A stretch of DNA of 64,000 nt from Streptomyces sp. R28. Lineage in GTDB: Bacteria; Actinomycetota; Actinomycetes; Streptomycetales; Streptomycetaceae. This document shows positions 8,636 to 20,503 of this stretch, piece by piece. The notes beneath the pieces were generated by a model, which saw only the letters and a program-made list of their open reading frames with translations, searched no databases and had not been told where the DNA came from. The stretch covers positions 3,027,001-3,091,000 of the forward strand of contig NZ_CP163439.1 of the NCBI RefSeq assembly GCF_041052385.1, in the 5' to 3' direction. Numbering within the stretch: position 1 is the first letter of the stretch; each line of letters begins with the position of its first letter. The position numbers and the translations under genes were made by a program.

Positions 8636-10423
8636 TCACCCTAACCGCAGCGCCAGCATCGCGATGTCGTCCTCCCGGCCCCGCCCGAAGCAGCCCAGCA
8701 GCGTGTCGCACAGCGCGTCGAGGCCGTCCGGTGCCTCGGCGGCGGCCTTGCGCAGCTGTTCCATGGAGGCGGCGAGGTCGATGCCGCGGGTCTCGATGAG
8801 GCCGTCGGTGACCATGAGCAGGCGGTCCCCCCGGGTCAGGACCAGCTCGCTGGGCTCGGGCCGGTCGAGGGCGAGCCCGAGCAGCGGACCGTCCACCGGG
8901 ACGTACTCGGCGTCGCCCGCGTCCCGCACGATCAGCGGCGGAATGTGGCCCGCGTTGGCGATCCGGGTGCGCCCGGTGTCGGGGTCGACCAGGGCCAGGC
9001 AGACCGTGGCGGTGACATCGGGGTGGTACTGCAGAAGCATCCGGTCCAGCCGTGCCGCGAGCACGCCGGGGTCGCTCTCCTGCACGCAGTAGGCGCGCAG
9101 CGCGTGCCGGATCTCGACCATCACGGTGGCCGCGTCCAGCGAGTGCCCGACGACGTCCCCGACCGCGGTGAGTACCCCGACCTCGGTGCGCAGGGCGGCG
9201 TAGAAGTCCCCGCCGATCTCGGCCTGCCGGGACGCGGGCACGTACCGGACGACGACCTCCACACCGGGCAGCGCGGGCAGCCGGTACGGCTGGGGCAGGA
9301 AGCTGTGCTGCAGGGTGAGGGCGATGTCCCGCTCCGCCTGGTACATCAGCAGCGGCTCGGCGGCGAGCGCGGTGGCCTGGGCGAGCCGGGCGAGGAGGGC
9401 GTCGGCGGGGTCCTGCACGGGGAGCGGCGTGGCCGGCGGGAGCCGGGGCGTGAGTGCGTCGTACGCCGGGTGGTGTTCGGTGAGCGCCTCGGCCTGCGGG
9501 AGCCGGACCGCGAGGGCCTCGTACGCCGGTTCCGGTACGACGGCCGAGCGCATCGGCGTGACGACGCACACCGGTGTCCGGCCCTCCTTGGTGAGCGCCA
9601 GCACCAGGCGGGCGTCCTCCCGGACGCCGGGCCGGAAGAAACCGGCGGGCCACAGCGAGGCGGGCACGACGGTGCTGTGCACTCCGGTCCGCCCGTTCCG
9701 CTCCCGCGCGATCCGGGTGATCAGCCGTGCCGCCGCCACGTGCGGAGCGGCGTCGGGCAGGGTGGTGGGGGTTCCCGCCGGGCGGGCGAAGCCGTGGCTG
9801 CGGGGCAGGTGGAGGGAGCTCGGGGAGCTGCCCCAGTGCGGTTCGCCGTCCGCGCCGATGACGAACACGACGGCGGGCGTGCCGCTGAGCCGGGCCGCTC
9901 CAGCGGCGGCCGCGTCGGCCAGCTCCCCCAGGCAGCGCGCCGTCTGCACGGTGACGATGGCCTCGGACAGCAGCGTCAGCCGGTGCGCGAGCGCCTCGGC
10001 CGCGGTGCGCCGGCGCGCCCTGCGCACCGCGGCCTGGACGACGGCCTGGATCTCCCTGGGCTCGGCCGGCACGGTCAGGTAGGCGTCGGCGCCCACGTCG
10101 AGCCCCCGGCACCGGTCCCCCGCCTCCATGGCCGTGGCCGAGAAGTGGACGACGGGCAGCGCGGACGTGGACGGGCGGGCCTTGACCCGGCGGCACAGTT
10201 CGAAGCCGCTCATGTCCGGCAGCCCCACGTCGACGAGCGCCACGTCGGGCAGGGCGCCCGCGCGCAGCCGCAGGTCGAGTTCGCTCAGCGCCTCGCCCGC
10301 GCTCGCGACCGGCACGACATCGTGGCCGGCGCGACGCAGCACGGCGCCCATGGCGTAGCGGCTGGCCGAGACGTCGTCGACGACCATCACCGTCGAGCCG
10401 GACTGCCTGCCGTAACCGTCCAT
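8636..10423 (-). CDS. Receiver-PP2C (SpoIIE-type) phosphatase
   Basis: A 595-residue signalling protein. Residues 10-130 form a receiver domain with acidic pocket (VVDD) and Asp65 (ALVDVGLPD), but the usual Lys of the TKP motif is Val (YLTVPAEP), so phosphorylation may be abnormal. The middle (about 140-290) looks like a GAF-type sensor. Residues 300-360 hold three imperfect repeats (AYEALAVRLPQ, AYDALTPRLPP, ADALLARLAQ). The C-terminus is a SpoIIE/PP2C phosphatase: LQHSFLPQP, EIGGDFYAA (metal ligand Asp), AVGDVVGHSLDAA, IANAGHIPPL, GREDDIAMLAL. Such proteins dephosphorylate anti-sigma antagonists and so tune sigma-B-like factors. The partner is not encoded nearby. Confidence 0.9.
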   Translation of the reverse strand: MDGYGRQSGSTVMVVDDVSASRYAMGAVLRRAGHDVVPVASAGEALSELDLRLRAGALPDVALVDVGLPDMSGFELCRRVKARPSTSALPVVHFSATAMEAGDRCRGLDVGADAYLTVPAEPREIQAVVQAAVRRARRRTAAEALAHRLTLLSEAIVTVQTARCLGELADAAAAGAARLSGTPAVVFVIGADGEPHWGSSPSSLHLPRSHGFARPAGTPTTLPDAAPHVAAARLITRIARERNGRTGVHSTVVPASLWPAGFFRPGVREDARLVLALTKEGRTPVCVVTPMRSAVVPEPAYEALAVRLPQAEALTEHHPAYDALTPRLPPATPLPVQDPADALLARLAQATALAAEPLLMYQAERDIALTLQHSFLPQPYRLPALPGVEVVVRYVPASRQAEIGGDFYAALRTEVGVLTAVGDVVGHSLDAATVMVEIRHALRAYCVQESDPGVLAARLDRMLLQYHPDVTATVCLALVDPDTGRTRIANAGHIPPLIVRDAGDAEYVPVDGPLLGLALDRPEPSELVLTRGDRLLMVTDGLIETRGIDLAASMEQLRKAAAEAPDGLDALCDTLLGCFGRGREDDIAMLALRLG

Positions 10424-10450
10424 CGTCCGCAGCCTTCGGATACACGTGCA

Positions 10451-10480
10451 TGGGGCGGGCCCGTGACCGGGCCCGCCCCA
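10451..10480. terminator. Terminator after the pullulanase gene
   Basis: Perfect 13-base stem (10451-10463 with 10468-10480) and a four-base loop, 17 bases past the pullulanase stop on the minus strand. There is no U-tract, as is usual in Streptomyces. It separates pullulanase from the phosphatase gene. Confidence 0.85.
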
Positions 10481-10497
10481 CTCAAATTAGCGCCGCA

Positions 10498-13400
10498 TCA
10501 ATGGGCCCGTGCGAAGACGGCGACACTGCGCCCCGGAACGGCGAACGTGCCCGTTTTCTGCTCGTAGGACGCGGACTTGACGATAGGGTCCGCCCCTGAG
10601 GCCTGGACCGGATGCAGCTGGTAGCCCTCGCCGGCGAGCGAAGCGATGCGCTGCTCCTGCTTCTTAGGCGTCGCGTTGAAGACGACGACGAGGTCACCGA
10701 GCCGCATGGTGATCACGCCGGGCGTCTCGTCCTGGCCGGACAGCGGGAAGGACAGCTTCGCCTGTACCTGGTCGGCCGTGTCGAGGGAGAACGCGCCCTC
10801 CGTCGTACGGATCCGCAACAGGTCCTGGTACGCCGCGGAGGCGCCCTCGATCTGCCCGCAGCCGACCTGCACAGTGCTCAACAGGGGCTTGGCGTACGGC
10901 CACTTGGACGCGTTGTCGGCCGCCATCGGCAGTCCGCGTCCGAAGCCGTTGCCGTCGGCGCAGTTCCAGTGGATGGCGTTGAACCAGTCGCCGCTGTCGT
11001 AGGAGTTGCGGTCCAGCGACTTCGAGCGCAGCAGGTCGGTGCCGGCCTGGGAGAGGGCCGGGCCCTGCGAGAGGGTGGCCGTGGCCATGGCGAGGACCTG
11101 CATACGGGCGCGGTCGGCGGCGCTCGTGCCGGCGGGCAGCTTGTACGTCAGCGCGTCGAACAGCGACTCGTTGTCGTGCGCGTCGGCGTAGGCGAGGGCG
11201 TCGCCGGGCGCGTCCGCGTACCCGGCGGGCTGCCCGTTGTAGTCGACCTCGGCCCCGCTGACCTCCTTGCCACCGGTGTCGGTGAACCGGTACTGCGCGA
11301 GGTTGCCGGAGAGACCCACCTTGATCAGGTCCTGGTAGTGCAGCAGGCGGGCCTTCTGCTCGGCCGAAGTGCCGTTGTTCGTCGAGGAGTTGGGGTCGGT
11401 GTACAGCCCGGACGCGAAGCCCTGGACGCCGGGGTCCTCGTCGAAGGGCCCGCCGCCGCGTACGGCGTCACGCGCGCGGTCGGAGAAGGTGGCGATCCCC
11501 GTGCCCGCCATGTTCTTCTGCGTGGCCTGCACGAAGCGGGCGTCGTCGGCGACCTCACCGAAGTTCCAGCCCTCGCCGTACAGGATGATCTTCTTGCCGT
11601 CGACGCCGTCCTCGGCGAGGGTGAGCGCGTCGAGGGCCTTCCTGACCGCCAGGATGTTGGCCTTCGGGTGGTGGCCCATCAGGTCGAAGCGGAAGCCGTC
11701 GACCTTGTACTCCTTGGCCCAGGTGACGATCGAGTCGACGACCAGCTTGCCCATCATGGCGTTCTCGGTGGCCGTGTTGGCGCAGCAGGTGCTGTTCGCC
11801 ACCGAGCCGTCGGCGAGGAGCCGCTGGTAGTAGCCGGGGACGATCCGGTCGAGGACGCTCGTCTGCGCCTGGCCGCTAGCGGCGGTGTGGTTGTAGACGA
11901 CGTCCATGACGACCCGCAGGCCGTCGTCGTTCAGCGCCTTGACCATCTTGCGGAACTCGACCGTACGGCCCGTGCCGTCCGGGTCGGTGGCGTACGAGCC
12001 CTCGGGGACCGTGTAGTGGTACGGGTCGTAGCCCCAGTTGAAGGCATCCTTCGCGGCGATCTTCGCCACGCACTCCTGCTGCTTGTCGGAGTCGGCCGCG
12101 AAGGAGGCGAGGTCGCAGTCGGTGACCGCCTGGTCGGACTTCTTCTCGGGGATGGTGGCGATGTCGAAGGCGGGCAGGAGGTGGACGTACGACGTGCCCG
12201 ACTTCGCCAGCTCACGCAGGTGCTTGGAGCCGTCGCTGTCCTTGTCGGTGAAGGCGAGGTAGGTGCCCCGGTTCCGGGCCGTCCTGTCGGCGACCGAGAA
12301 GTCCCGGATGTGCAGCTCCTGGATCTGGGCGTCGTTCAGCGGTACGGCCTTGGGCTTGCCGTACGAGGACCATCCGCTCGGCGCCAGGGACCGGTCGTCC
12401 AGGTCGACGACGAGGCTGCGCTCGGAGTCGGTGGTCAGGGCGACCGAGTAGGGGTCGGTGACCTTGTTGGTGACGACCTTCTGGACGCTGGGCGCCCAGA
12501 CCCGCACGACGTACCGGTAGGGCTTGCCCTTCCAGGACCTGGGGCCGGTGACGGACCAGACGCCGGTGGCGGCGTCGCGCTTCATGGCGACGGTGGAGCC
12601 GCCGAGCTCCAGCTTCACGGACTGTGCCGTCGGCGCCCACACGGCCAGCGTGGGCCGGCCGCTCTTGTCGAAGGTCGGCCCGAGGTCGGCCTTGACCGCG
12701 CCGGGGTGGAGATCGTCGAGTACGCCGGCGATCTGGACGCCGGTCGCGGCGAGCACGGCGCCGTTCGCGGCCCGCTGGGAGGCGACGACCTGTCCGGTGA
12801 GGGCCTCGCGGACCCGGTCGCGGTCGCGCGGGTCGACGGTCCAGGCGGTGTAGTCCTTCAGGTGCGGGAACTTCGCCTTCTGGGCGTCGGTGAGGCTGGT
12901 CTTCGACAGCCGCAGCCAGCGCTCGTCGTCGCTGGTCAGCGCCCCGTCCTTCACGGCGATCGAGCCGTGGCGGCTGTAGAGCAGCTGGGTGGAGGCGGCG
13001 GCCTCGGAGCCGTTCCAGGCGAGCGTGTTCCGGTCGATCCAGACCGCCTTGGAGGTGCTCAGGTCGAGCGCGGCCGCGGAGCCCGCGGGCTGTGGGAGCA
13101 GGTACTTCTCCTGCCCGCTCAACAGCCACACCTCATGGCCGTTCGCCGTGAGGTCGAGCGACTGGTCGGTGGGCAGGTCCTTCTCGTCGCCCTTGTGGAG
13201 GATGTAGCTGAGACTGGTGGCACCTTCGGTGAGCGGTACCTCGAAGACTGCGCCATAGGCATCAGTCTTGACCGGCTTCAGCGGGTTCGACCAGTCGGTG
13301 GGGTTCGCGGCACCCGTCCAGACGTGCAGGCCCCAGCCGTCGTAGTTGCCATCGGCGCGGTGGTAGTGCAGGACGGCCTTGGTCTTGTCCGGGGCCGGGT

Positions 13401-15912
13401 AGTCGGCCGCCGGCTTCTCGGTCAGTACGTCCGTCTTGCCCTGCTCGATCCAGACCTCGCCGGTCTTGGTGACGTCGATCGTGCGGTCGGCGGAGACGTC
13501 CTTGTTGCCGTCCTTGTCGATGACGAGGAAGCCGACGTTCGAGGCGCCGGGCTTCAGCTTGACGTAGGCGAAGGCGCCGTAGGCGTCACGGCCGGTGAAG
13601 GGGTGGCTGTCCGGCCAGTTGGTGGACTCGCCGTCGGCGAGGTCGCCCCAGGCGTACAGGCCCCAGTTCGCGTAGTCGCCGTCGGTGCGCTTGTAGTGGA
13701 CGACCGCGTAGTCGCGGGAGGCGGCGGAGGGGGTCTCGGGAGCGGGCGGGGTGCCGGTGGTGCTCCCGGCCGTCGCGCTCGCCGTGCGGCCGACGGAGTC
13801 GATCACGACCGCCTTGTAGCGCAGGGCGGTGCCGGCCGGTACGTCCTTGCCGATGGTCTGCGTGACCTTGTACGGGGCGTGGTCGGCCGAGCCCAGGGTC
13901 TTCCACTTGCCGCCTCCGACCTGGGCGGCGAAGACGACGCGGTTGAGCTGCCCGCCGTCGACGTCGGCGCCGATCTCCACCGTGCCGGTGGCGCCGGTGG
14001 CGGGGGCCTTGAGGGTGAGCGTCGGCTCGGTGGCGGGCTTGGCGGGCTTCCCGGCGGCCTTGAGGACGATCGCCGAGCCGGCCGGGACGGTGACGGTGAG
14101 CTTCTTGTCGGCGCCGGACCTGGCCTTCGCCCCCGTGCCGTAGATGCCCGTGTACGTCATGTCCGCGGAACCGACCGGGATCGTCGCCGTCTTGGCCTCG
14201 CCGGCGTTGTTGAAGGCGACGAGGTACTCGGTGCCCGACTTGGCGGCGGTGCGGGAGAAGGCGTAGATCCCGGCGCCGTCGGCGGCGTAGCGCTCGGTCT
14301 GGACGCCGTCGGCGAGGGCCGGGTTGGCCTTGCGGAGCTTGGCGAGAGCGCTGATATGCCGGTACAGCGGCGCGCTTGTGTCGTAGGCGTCGCTCGCGTG
14401 CGTGCGGTCGGTGCCGATCTCGTCGTCGTCGAGGTAGTCGGCCGTCTTCGACGCGAACATCGTCTGGCGGGCGTCCTTGTCGCCGCCGGCGCCGGTGAAG
14501 CCCTGCTCGTCGCCGTAGTAGACGACCGGGTTGCCGCGGCTGAGGAACATCAGCTCGCCTGCGAGCTTGTCCTTGGCGAGGATCTCCGCGTCCGTGGCCT
14601 TGGGGTTGTCCTGCTTCAGGAAGTACCCGATGCGGCCCATGTCGTGGTTGCCGAGGAAGGTGACCTGCTCGTAGGCGTTGGCCTTGTCGGTCGTGTACTT
14701 GTAGTCGTCGCCGAAGACGGAGGCCAGCTTCTTCGCGCTGCCGCCCTGGGAGGCGTACTGGCGTGCCGCCTCCTGGAAGGGGAAGTCGAGCGTGGCGTCG
14801 AGGCGGCCCTGGGTGACGTACGGGGAGGTGATGTTCGTGTCGGCGGAGTACACCTCGCCGAACATGAAGAAGTCGTCGCGGCCCCGCTGGGCGGCGTAGG
14901 AGTCCAGGGCCGTGGCCCACTGGGTCCAGAACTCCGTGTTGACGTGCTTCACGGTGTCGATCCGGAAGCCGTCGATGTCGAAGTCCCTGACCCAGCGCTG
15001 GTAGATCTTCTCCATGCCCCGCACGACCTCGGGACGCTCGGTCCACAGGTCGTCGAGGCCGCCGAAGTCGCCGTGCGTGGAGCTCTCACCGGCGAAGGTG
15101 GAGTCGCCGCGGTTGTGGTACATCGTCGGGTCGTTGAGCCACGACGGGACCTTGACGTTCTTCTTCGCGGCAGTGACGGTCGGCGTGCGGGGGAAGGAGT
15201 CGGCGTCCACCGCGGGGAACTCGGACTTCCCGTCCGCGTAGTCGGCGTCGTCGAAGGGCCGGCCGTCCTTGGTGAGGTACGGGAAGGCGCCCTTGGAGAG
15301 GTAGTCGTACGACTTCTCCTCGTAGTCGACGACGTCCGCGGTGTGGTTGGTGATGACGTCGAAGAAGACCTTCATGCCCTTGGCGTGGGCCTTGGAGATG
15401 AGGGTCTCGAGGTCCTTGTTCGTCCCGAAGTGCGGGTCGACCTGGGTGAAGTCCGTTATCCAGTAACCGTGGTAGGCGGCGGAGGCGTTGCTCCCCGTCC
15501 CCTGCACGGGCTGGTTCTTGAAGATCGGCGCCATCCAGATGGAGGTGGTGCCGAGGCCCTTGATGTAGTCGAGCCGCTTGGTCAGGCCCTTGAGGTCGCC
15601 GCCCTGGTAGAAGCCCTTGTCGGTGGGGTCGTAGCCGGTGGCGAGGCGGGAGCCGGTGAGGCCGCCCTTGTCGTTGCTCGCGTCGCCGTTGGCGAAACGG
15701 TCCGGCAGGACGAAGTAGAACTGCTCGCGGGTGGCGTCGTGCCGGGCCGGCTCGGCGGCGAGCCTGGCGTCGGACGGGGGCGGGGGCGGAGTGTCCGCCC
15801 GCGCCGCGAGAGGCTGGACGAGCGCTGCGGCCAGCGCGGTCACGGTGACCGCGGCGACCCGTCCGGCATGGGCGGTTCGGCGCCTCGACGGCGTCGGCCA
15901 TCTCGGTATCAC
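10498..15912 (-). CDS. Secreted bifunctional alpha-amylase/pullulanase
   Basis: A 1804-residue secreted enzyme. The GTG at 15912 has AAGGAG seven bases upstream and opens a signal peptide ([12 protein letters not shown], hydrophobic core, LAARADT). It has two GH13 catalytic modules. The first (about 40-560) carries GFRIDTVKH near 316, FGEVYS near 352 and LGNHD near 422. Then come two pullulanase-associated CBM41-like domains near 740 and 850 ([18 protein letters not shown] and [18 protein letters not shown]). The second module has the pullulanase signature NWGYDPYH near 1294, [10 protein letters not shown] near 1407 and YGEGWNFGE near 1447. It should cut alpha-1,4 and alpha-1,6 bonds outside the cell and feed maltodextrins to MalEFG. 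It matches S. coelicolor SCO2226 as I recall it. Its promoter resembles those of malE and the amylase. Confidence 0.95.
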   Translation of the reverse strand: MIPRWPTPSRRRTAHAGRVAAVTVTALAAALVQPLAARADTPPPPPSDARLAAEPARHDATREQFYFVLPDRFANGDASNDKGGLTGSRLATGYDPTDKGFYQGGDLKGLTKRLDYIKGLGTTSIWMAPIFKNQPVQGTGSNASAAYHGYWITDFTQVDPHFGTNKDLETLISKAHAKGMKVFFDVITNHTADVVDYEEKSYDYLSKGAFPYLTKDGRPFDDADYADGKSEFPAVDADSFPRTPTVTAAKKNVKVPSWLNDPTMYHNRGDSTFAGESSTHGDFGGLDDLWTERPEVVRGMEKIYQRWVRDFDIDGFRIDTVKHVNTEFWTQWATALDSYAAQRGRDDFFMFGEVYSADTNITSPYVTQGRLDATLDFPFQEAARQYASQGGSAKKLASVFGDDYKYTTDKANAYEQVTFLGNHDMGRIGYFLKQDNPKATDAEILAKDKLAGELMFLSRGNPVVYYGDEQGFTGAGGDKDARQTMFASKTADYLDDDEIGTDRTHASDAYDTSAPLYRHISALAKLRKANPALADGVQTERYAADGAGIYAFSRTAAKSGTEYLVAFNNAGEAKTATIPVGSADMTYTGIYGTGAKARSGADKKLTVTVPAGSAIVLKAAGKPAKPATEPTLTLKAPATGATGTVEIGADVDGGQLNRVVFAAQVGGGKWKTLGSADHAPYKVTQTIGKDVPAGTALRYKAVVIDSVGRTASATAGSTTGTPPAPETPSAASRDYAVVHYKRTDGDYANWGLYAWGDLADGESTNWPDSHPFTGRDAYGAFAYVKLKPGASNVGFLVIDKDGNKDVSADRTIDVTKTGEVWIEQGKTDVLTEKPAADYPAPDKTKAVLHYHRADGNYDGWGLHVWTGAANPTDWSNPLKPVKTDAYGAVFEVPLTEGATSLSYILHKGDEKDLPTDQSLDLTANGHEVWLLSGQEKYLLPQPAGSAAALDLSTSKAVWIDRNTLAWNGSEAAASTQLLYSRHGSIAVKDGALTSDDERWLRLSKTSLTDAQKAKFPHLKDYTAWTVDPRDRDRVREALTGQVVASQRAANGAVLAATGVQIAGVLDDLHPGAVKADLGPTFDKSGRPTLAVWAPTAQSVKLELGGSTVAMKRDAATGVWSVTGPRSWKGKPYRYVVRVWAPSVQKVVTNKVTDPYSVALTTDSERSLVVDLDDRSLAPSGWSSYGKPKAVPLNDAQIQELHIRDFSVADRTARNRGTYLAFTDKDSDGSKHLRELAKSGTSYVHLLPAFDIATIPEKKSDQAVTDCDLASFAADSDKQQECVAKIAAKDAFNWGYDPYHYTVPEGSYATDPDGTGRTVEFRKMVKALNDDGLRVVMDVVYNHTAASGQAQTSVLDRIVPGYYQRLLADGSVANSTCCANTATENAMMGKLVVDSIVTWAKEYKVDGFRFDLMGHHPKANILAVRKALDALTLAEDGVDGKKIILYGEGWNFGEVADDARFVQATQKNMAGTGIATFSDRARDAVRGGGPFDEDPGVQGFASGLYTDPNSSTNNGTSAEQKARLLHYQDLIKVGLSGNLAQYRFTDTGGKEVSGAEVDYNGQPAGYADAPGDALAYADAHDNESLFDALTYKLPAGTSAADRARMQVLAMATATLSQGPALSQAGTDLLRSKSLDRNSYDSGDWFNAIHWNCADGNGFGRGLPMAADNASKWPYAKPLLSTVQVGCGQIEGASAAYQDLLRIRTTEGAFSLDTADQVQAKLSFPLSGQDETPGVITMRLGDLVVVFNATPKKQEQRIASLAGEGYQLHPVQASGADPIVKSASYEQKTGTFAVPGRSVAVFARAH

Positions 15913-15959
15913 AGATGGACTCCTTGCGATTGCGGCTCTCTTGGGTCCGACCCCGCGTG

Positions 15960-15989
15960 ACCGTATCGCCGTCGAAAGGTTTACAGCAA
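15960..15989 (-). promoter_or_regulatory. Pullulanase promoter / mal-type element
   Basis: On the minus strand TTGCTG (15989-15984), 18 bases, then TACGGT (15965-15960) look like -35 and -10 boxes. The spacer holds GTAAnnCTTTC, which is at the same distance from the -10 box in the amylase and malE promoters. CTCTTGC just upstream resembles the MalR-type half-site. Confidence 0.6.
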
Positions 15990-16028
15990 GAGGCTTGAAA
16001 CCATCGGTAAGAACTTTCAGCTGGACCT

Positions 16029-18083
<2,055 letters not shown>

Positions 18084-18161
18084 GGGTGAACTCCTTGCGA
18101 TTGCGGCTCAGTCGGATCCCCCCTGCGCCGCGGCACGGCGTCGTTGCCGGGCGTCGGCGCG

Positions 18162-18191
18162 AACGTACCGCTAACGAAAGCTTTACAGCAA
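18162..18191 (-). promoter_or_regulatory. Amylase promoter / mal-type element
   Basis: On the minus strand TTGCTG (18191-18186), an 18-base spacer and TACGTT (18167-18162). The spacer contains GTAAAGCTTTC, exactly aligned with elements before pullulanase and malE. Upstream lies a 40-base stretch (18183-18221) shared with the pullulanase promoter, including AGAACTTTC on the plus strand. Confidence 0.6.
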
Positions 18192-18352
18192 GAGGTTTGA
18201 AATTCACAGAAAGAACTTTCACCGGCTGCCTTGACGTGCCTTCACAACTGCCCCACGCTCACGGGTAGTTGAATCGCAGACCTCCATAGACCGTCGTAGA
18301 CCTCCGACGACTTGTGTCGGGCTGGGGTCCGACTTCCTTTCCGGAGCCGCAC

Positions 18353-20422
18353 TTGAAGCGCAGACCGCACTCCCCGGGCTTCTTCCGCCGCGCCGCGACC
18401 GCCGCGGCCGCGGGTGCGCTCGCACTGGCCGGGGCCGTGGCCCTGCCCGCGCCCCTGGCGCAGGCGGACGCCACGACCTCGGGCGATGTGATCGCCAACC
18501 TCTGGTCCTACAACTGGGACTCGGTCGCCGCCGAGTGCACCGACGTACTCGGACCGAACGGATACGGCGCGGTGTGGGTCGCACCGCCGGCGGAGTCGTT
18601 GAAGCAGACGAACTACTACTGGTGGGATGTCTACCAGCCCTACTCGTACGACCTGAACGGCCGTTTCGGGACGGCGGCGCAGTTCGCGTCGATGGTGGAC
18701 GCCTGCCACGACGCGGGCGTGAAGGTATACACGGACGCGGTGATCAACCACACCGCCGCCCAGACCGGCACCGGCTACCACGGCACGACGATCACCAACA
18801 AGTACGACACCCCCGACTGGGACCCGGACGACTTCCACACGTCCGCCGAGTGCGCCGACTCCGACCTGATCATCGACGACTGGTCGAACCTCACCGAGAT
18901 CCAGAACTGCGAACTGCTCGGCCTGCCCGACCTGGAGACCGAGGACGACGACGTCCGCTCGGGCATCGCGGCCTACCTCAACAAGCAGATCGCAGTCGGC
19001 GTGGACGGTTTCCGGATCGACGCGGCCAAGCACATGCCGGTCGGCGACCTCAACGCGATCCGGGCGAAGCTGGACGACACGACCTCGGGTGCGGAGCCGT
19101 ACATCTTCCAGGAGGTGTACCCGGGTGCGACGCCGGCCGCCTCCGACTACTACTCCGCGGGTGACGTCCTGGACTTCACGTACGCGAGCCGGGTGAAGTC
19201 GGCGTTCCAGGGGAACGTGAGCGACCTGGAGTCGCTGCCGTCCTCGGGTGTGCTGACCCCCGCCAACTCGGTGTCCTTCGTGACCAACCACGACACCGAG
19301 CGCAACGGCCTGCACATGAGCTACAAGGACGGTGACACCTACCGGCTCGCCAACGTCTTCCAGCTCGCCTACAAGTGGTCGACCCCGACGGTCTACTCGG
19401 GCTTCGAGTTCTCGTCGTCCGACCAGGCACCGCCGAACTCGAACGGCTTCGTGACGGACACGGACTGCGCCGGCGGCTGGTACTGCCTCCAGCGCGACGC
19501 CGCCGTCACCGGCATGGTGAAGTGGCACAACGCGGCCGGCTCGGAGGCGGTGACGAACTGGTCGAGCAAGTCGTCGAGCGTGATCGGCTTCGGGCGTGGG
19601 AGCGCCGGCTACGTCGCGATCAACAACGGCTCGTCCTCGGCGACGTACACCTTCACGACGGGGATGGCCGACGGCACGTACCCGAACGTCATCGACAACG
19701 GCGCGACGACGGTGACGGTCTCCGGCGGCAACGCCACCCTCACGATCCCCGCGAAGAGCGCGATCGCCTTCTACGACGGTGAGTTCACGCCGTGCGGCAC
19801 CTCCTGCGAGGAGCCGGACGACGGTACCTCGACGGTGACGGCCACCTTCAGCGAGTACGCGCCCACCACGACCGGCCAGGACGTCTACGTGGTCGGCTCG
19901 ATCGCGGCGCTCGGCGGCTGGGACACCTCGAAGGCGGTGAAGCTGTCGTCGGCCGGCTACCCGATCTGGTCCGGCCAGGTGAGTGTGCCGATCAATACGT
20001 CGTTCGAGTTCAAGTATCTGAAGAAGGACAGCTCGGGCAAGGTCACCTGGGAGTCCAGCGCCAACAGATCGGCGGCCACGACGACTTCGGCGATCAGCCT
20101 CACCAACTCCTGGAACGTGGCGAACGCCAACGCCACCGACGTCACCTTCAACGTCACCGCCACGACCGACTGGCGCACCAACGTCTACGTCGTCGGCTCC
20201 CTCGCCTCCCTCGGATCCTGGAACCCGGCCGACGCGATCCCGCTGTCGTCGGCGTCGTACCCGACGTGGAGCAAGTCGGTGATCGTCCCGAAGAGCACGT
20301 CCTTCGAGTACAAGTTCATCAAGAGAAACAGCTCCGGGACGGTGACCTGGGAGTCCGGCACGAACCGCGCGTACACGGCGGGCAGTTCCTCGGGCTACGC
20401 GACCACCGACACCTGGAAGTAG
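18353..20422 (+). CDS. Secreted alpha-amylase with two CBM20 domains
   Basis: A 689-residue secreted raw-starch-type amylase. The TTG at 18353 is preferred: CCGGAG lies six bases before it and it opens a signal peptide (KRRPHSPGFFRR, then a hydrophobic core ending AQADA). An upstream GTG at 18314 is in frame but lacks a ribosome site. GH13 motifs are [18 protein letters not shown] (nucleophile), FQEVYPG (Glu) and [11 protein letters not shown]. After about residue 490 there are two tandem starch-binding CBM20 modules: DVYVVGSIAALGGWD with FKYLKKDSSGKVTWES, and NVYVVGSLASLGSWN with YKFIKRNSSGTVTWES. It diverges from the other amylase and lacks an obvious copy of the shared promoter element. 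Confidence 0.95.
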   Translation: MKRRPHSPGFFRRAATAAAAGALALAGAVALPAPLAQADATTSGDVIANLWSYNWDSVAAECTDVLGPNGYGAVWVAPPAESLKQTNYYWWDVYQPYSYDLNGRFGTAAQFASMVDACHDAGVKVYTDAVINHTAAQTGTGYHGTTITNKYDTPDWDPDDFHTSAECADSDLIIDDWSNLTEIQNCELLGLPDLETEDDDVRSGIAAYLNKQIAVGVDGFRIDAAKHMPVGDLNAIRAKLDDTTSGAEPYIFQEVYPGATPAASDYYSAGDVLDFTYASRVKSAFQGNVSDLESLPSSGVLTPANSVSFVTNHDTERNGLHMSYKDGDTYRLANVFQLAYKWSTPTVYSGFEFSSSDQAPPNSNGFVTDTDCAGGWYCLQRDAAVTGMVKWHNAAGSEAVTNWSSKSSSVIGFGRGSAGYVAINNGSSSATYTFTTGMADGTYPNVIDNGATTVTVSGGNATLTIPAKSAIAFYDGEFTPCGTSCEEPDDGTSTVTATFSEYAPTTTGQDVYVVGSIAALGGWDTSKAVKLSSAGYPIWSGQVSVPINTSFEFKYLKKDSSGKVTWESSANRSAATTTSAISLTNSWNVANANATDVTFNVTATTDWRTNVYVVGSLASLGSWNPADAIPLSSASYPTWSKSVIVPKSTSFEYKFIKRNSSGTVTWESGTNRAYTAGSSSGYATTDTWK

Positions 20423-20435
20423 CCGACCGGCCCGA

Positions 20436-20480
20436 CGGCCTGTGGCCCACCACCGCGTGCGCGGGGTGGGCCACAGGCCG
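20436..20480. terminator. Bidirectional terminator, amylase / aglA
   Basis: A perfect 16-base stem (20436-20451 with 20465-20480) with a 13-base loop, between the convergent CBM20 amylase and aglA. Confidence 0.9.
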
Positions 20481-20503
20481 TTGTCCGGGACGGTCCGGGA
20501 GCG

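Noticed and set aside
10612..15960. A 1782-codon plus-strand open frame across the pullulanase gene.
   Set aside because: It mirrors the GC-biased third positions of pullulanase and has valine/glycine-rich nonsense; no motif supports it.
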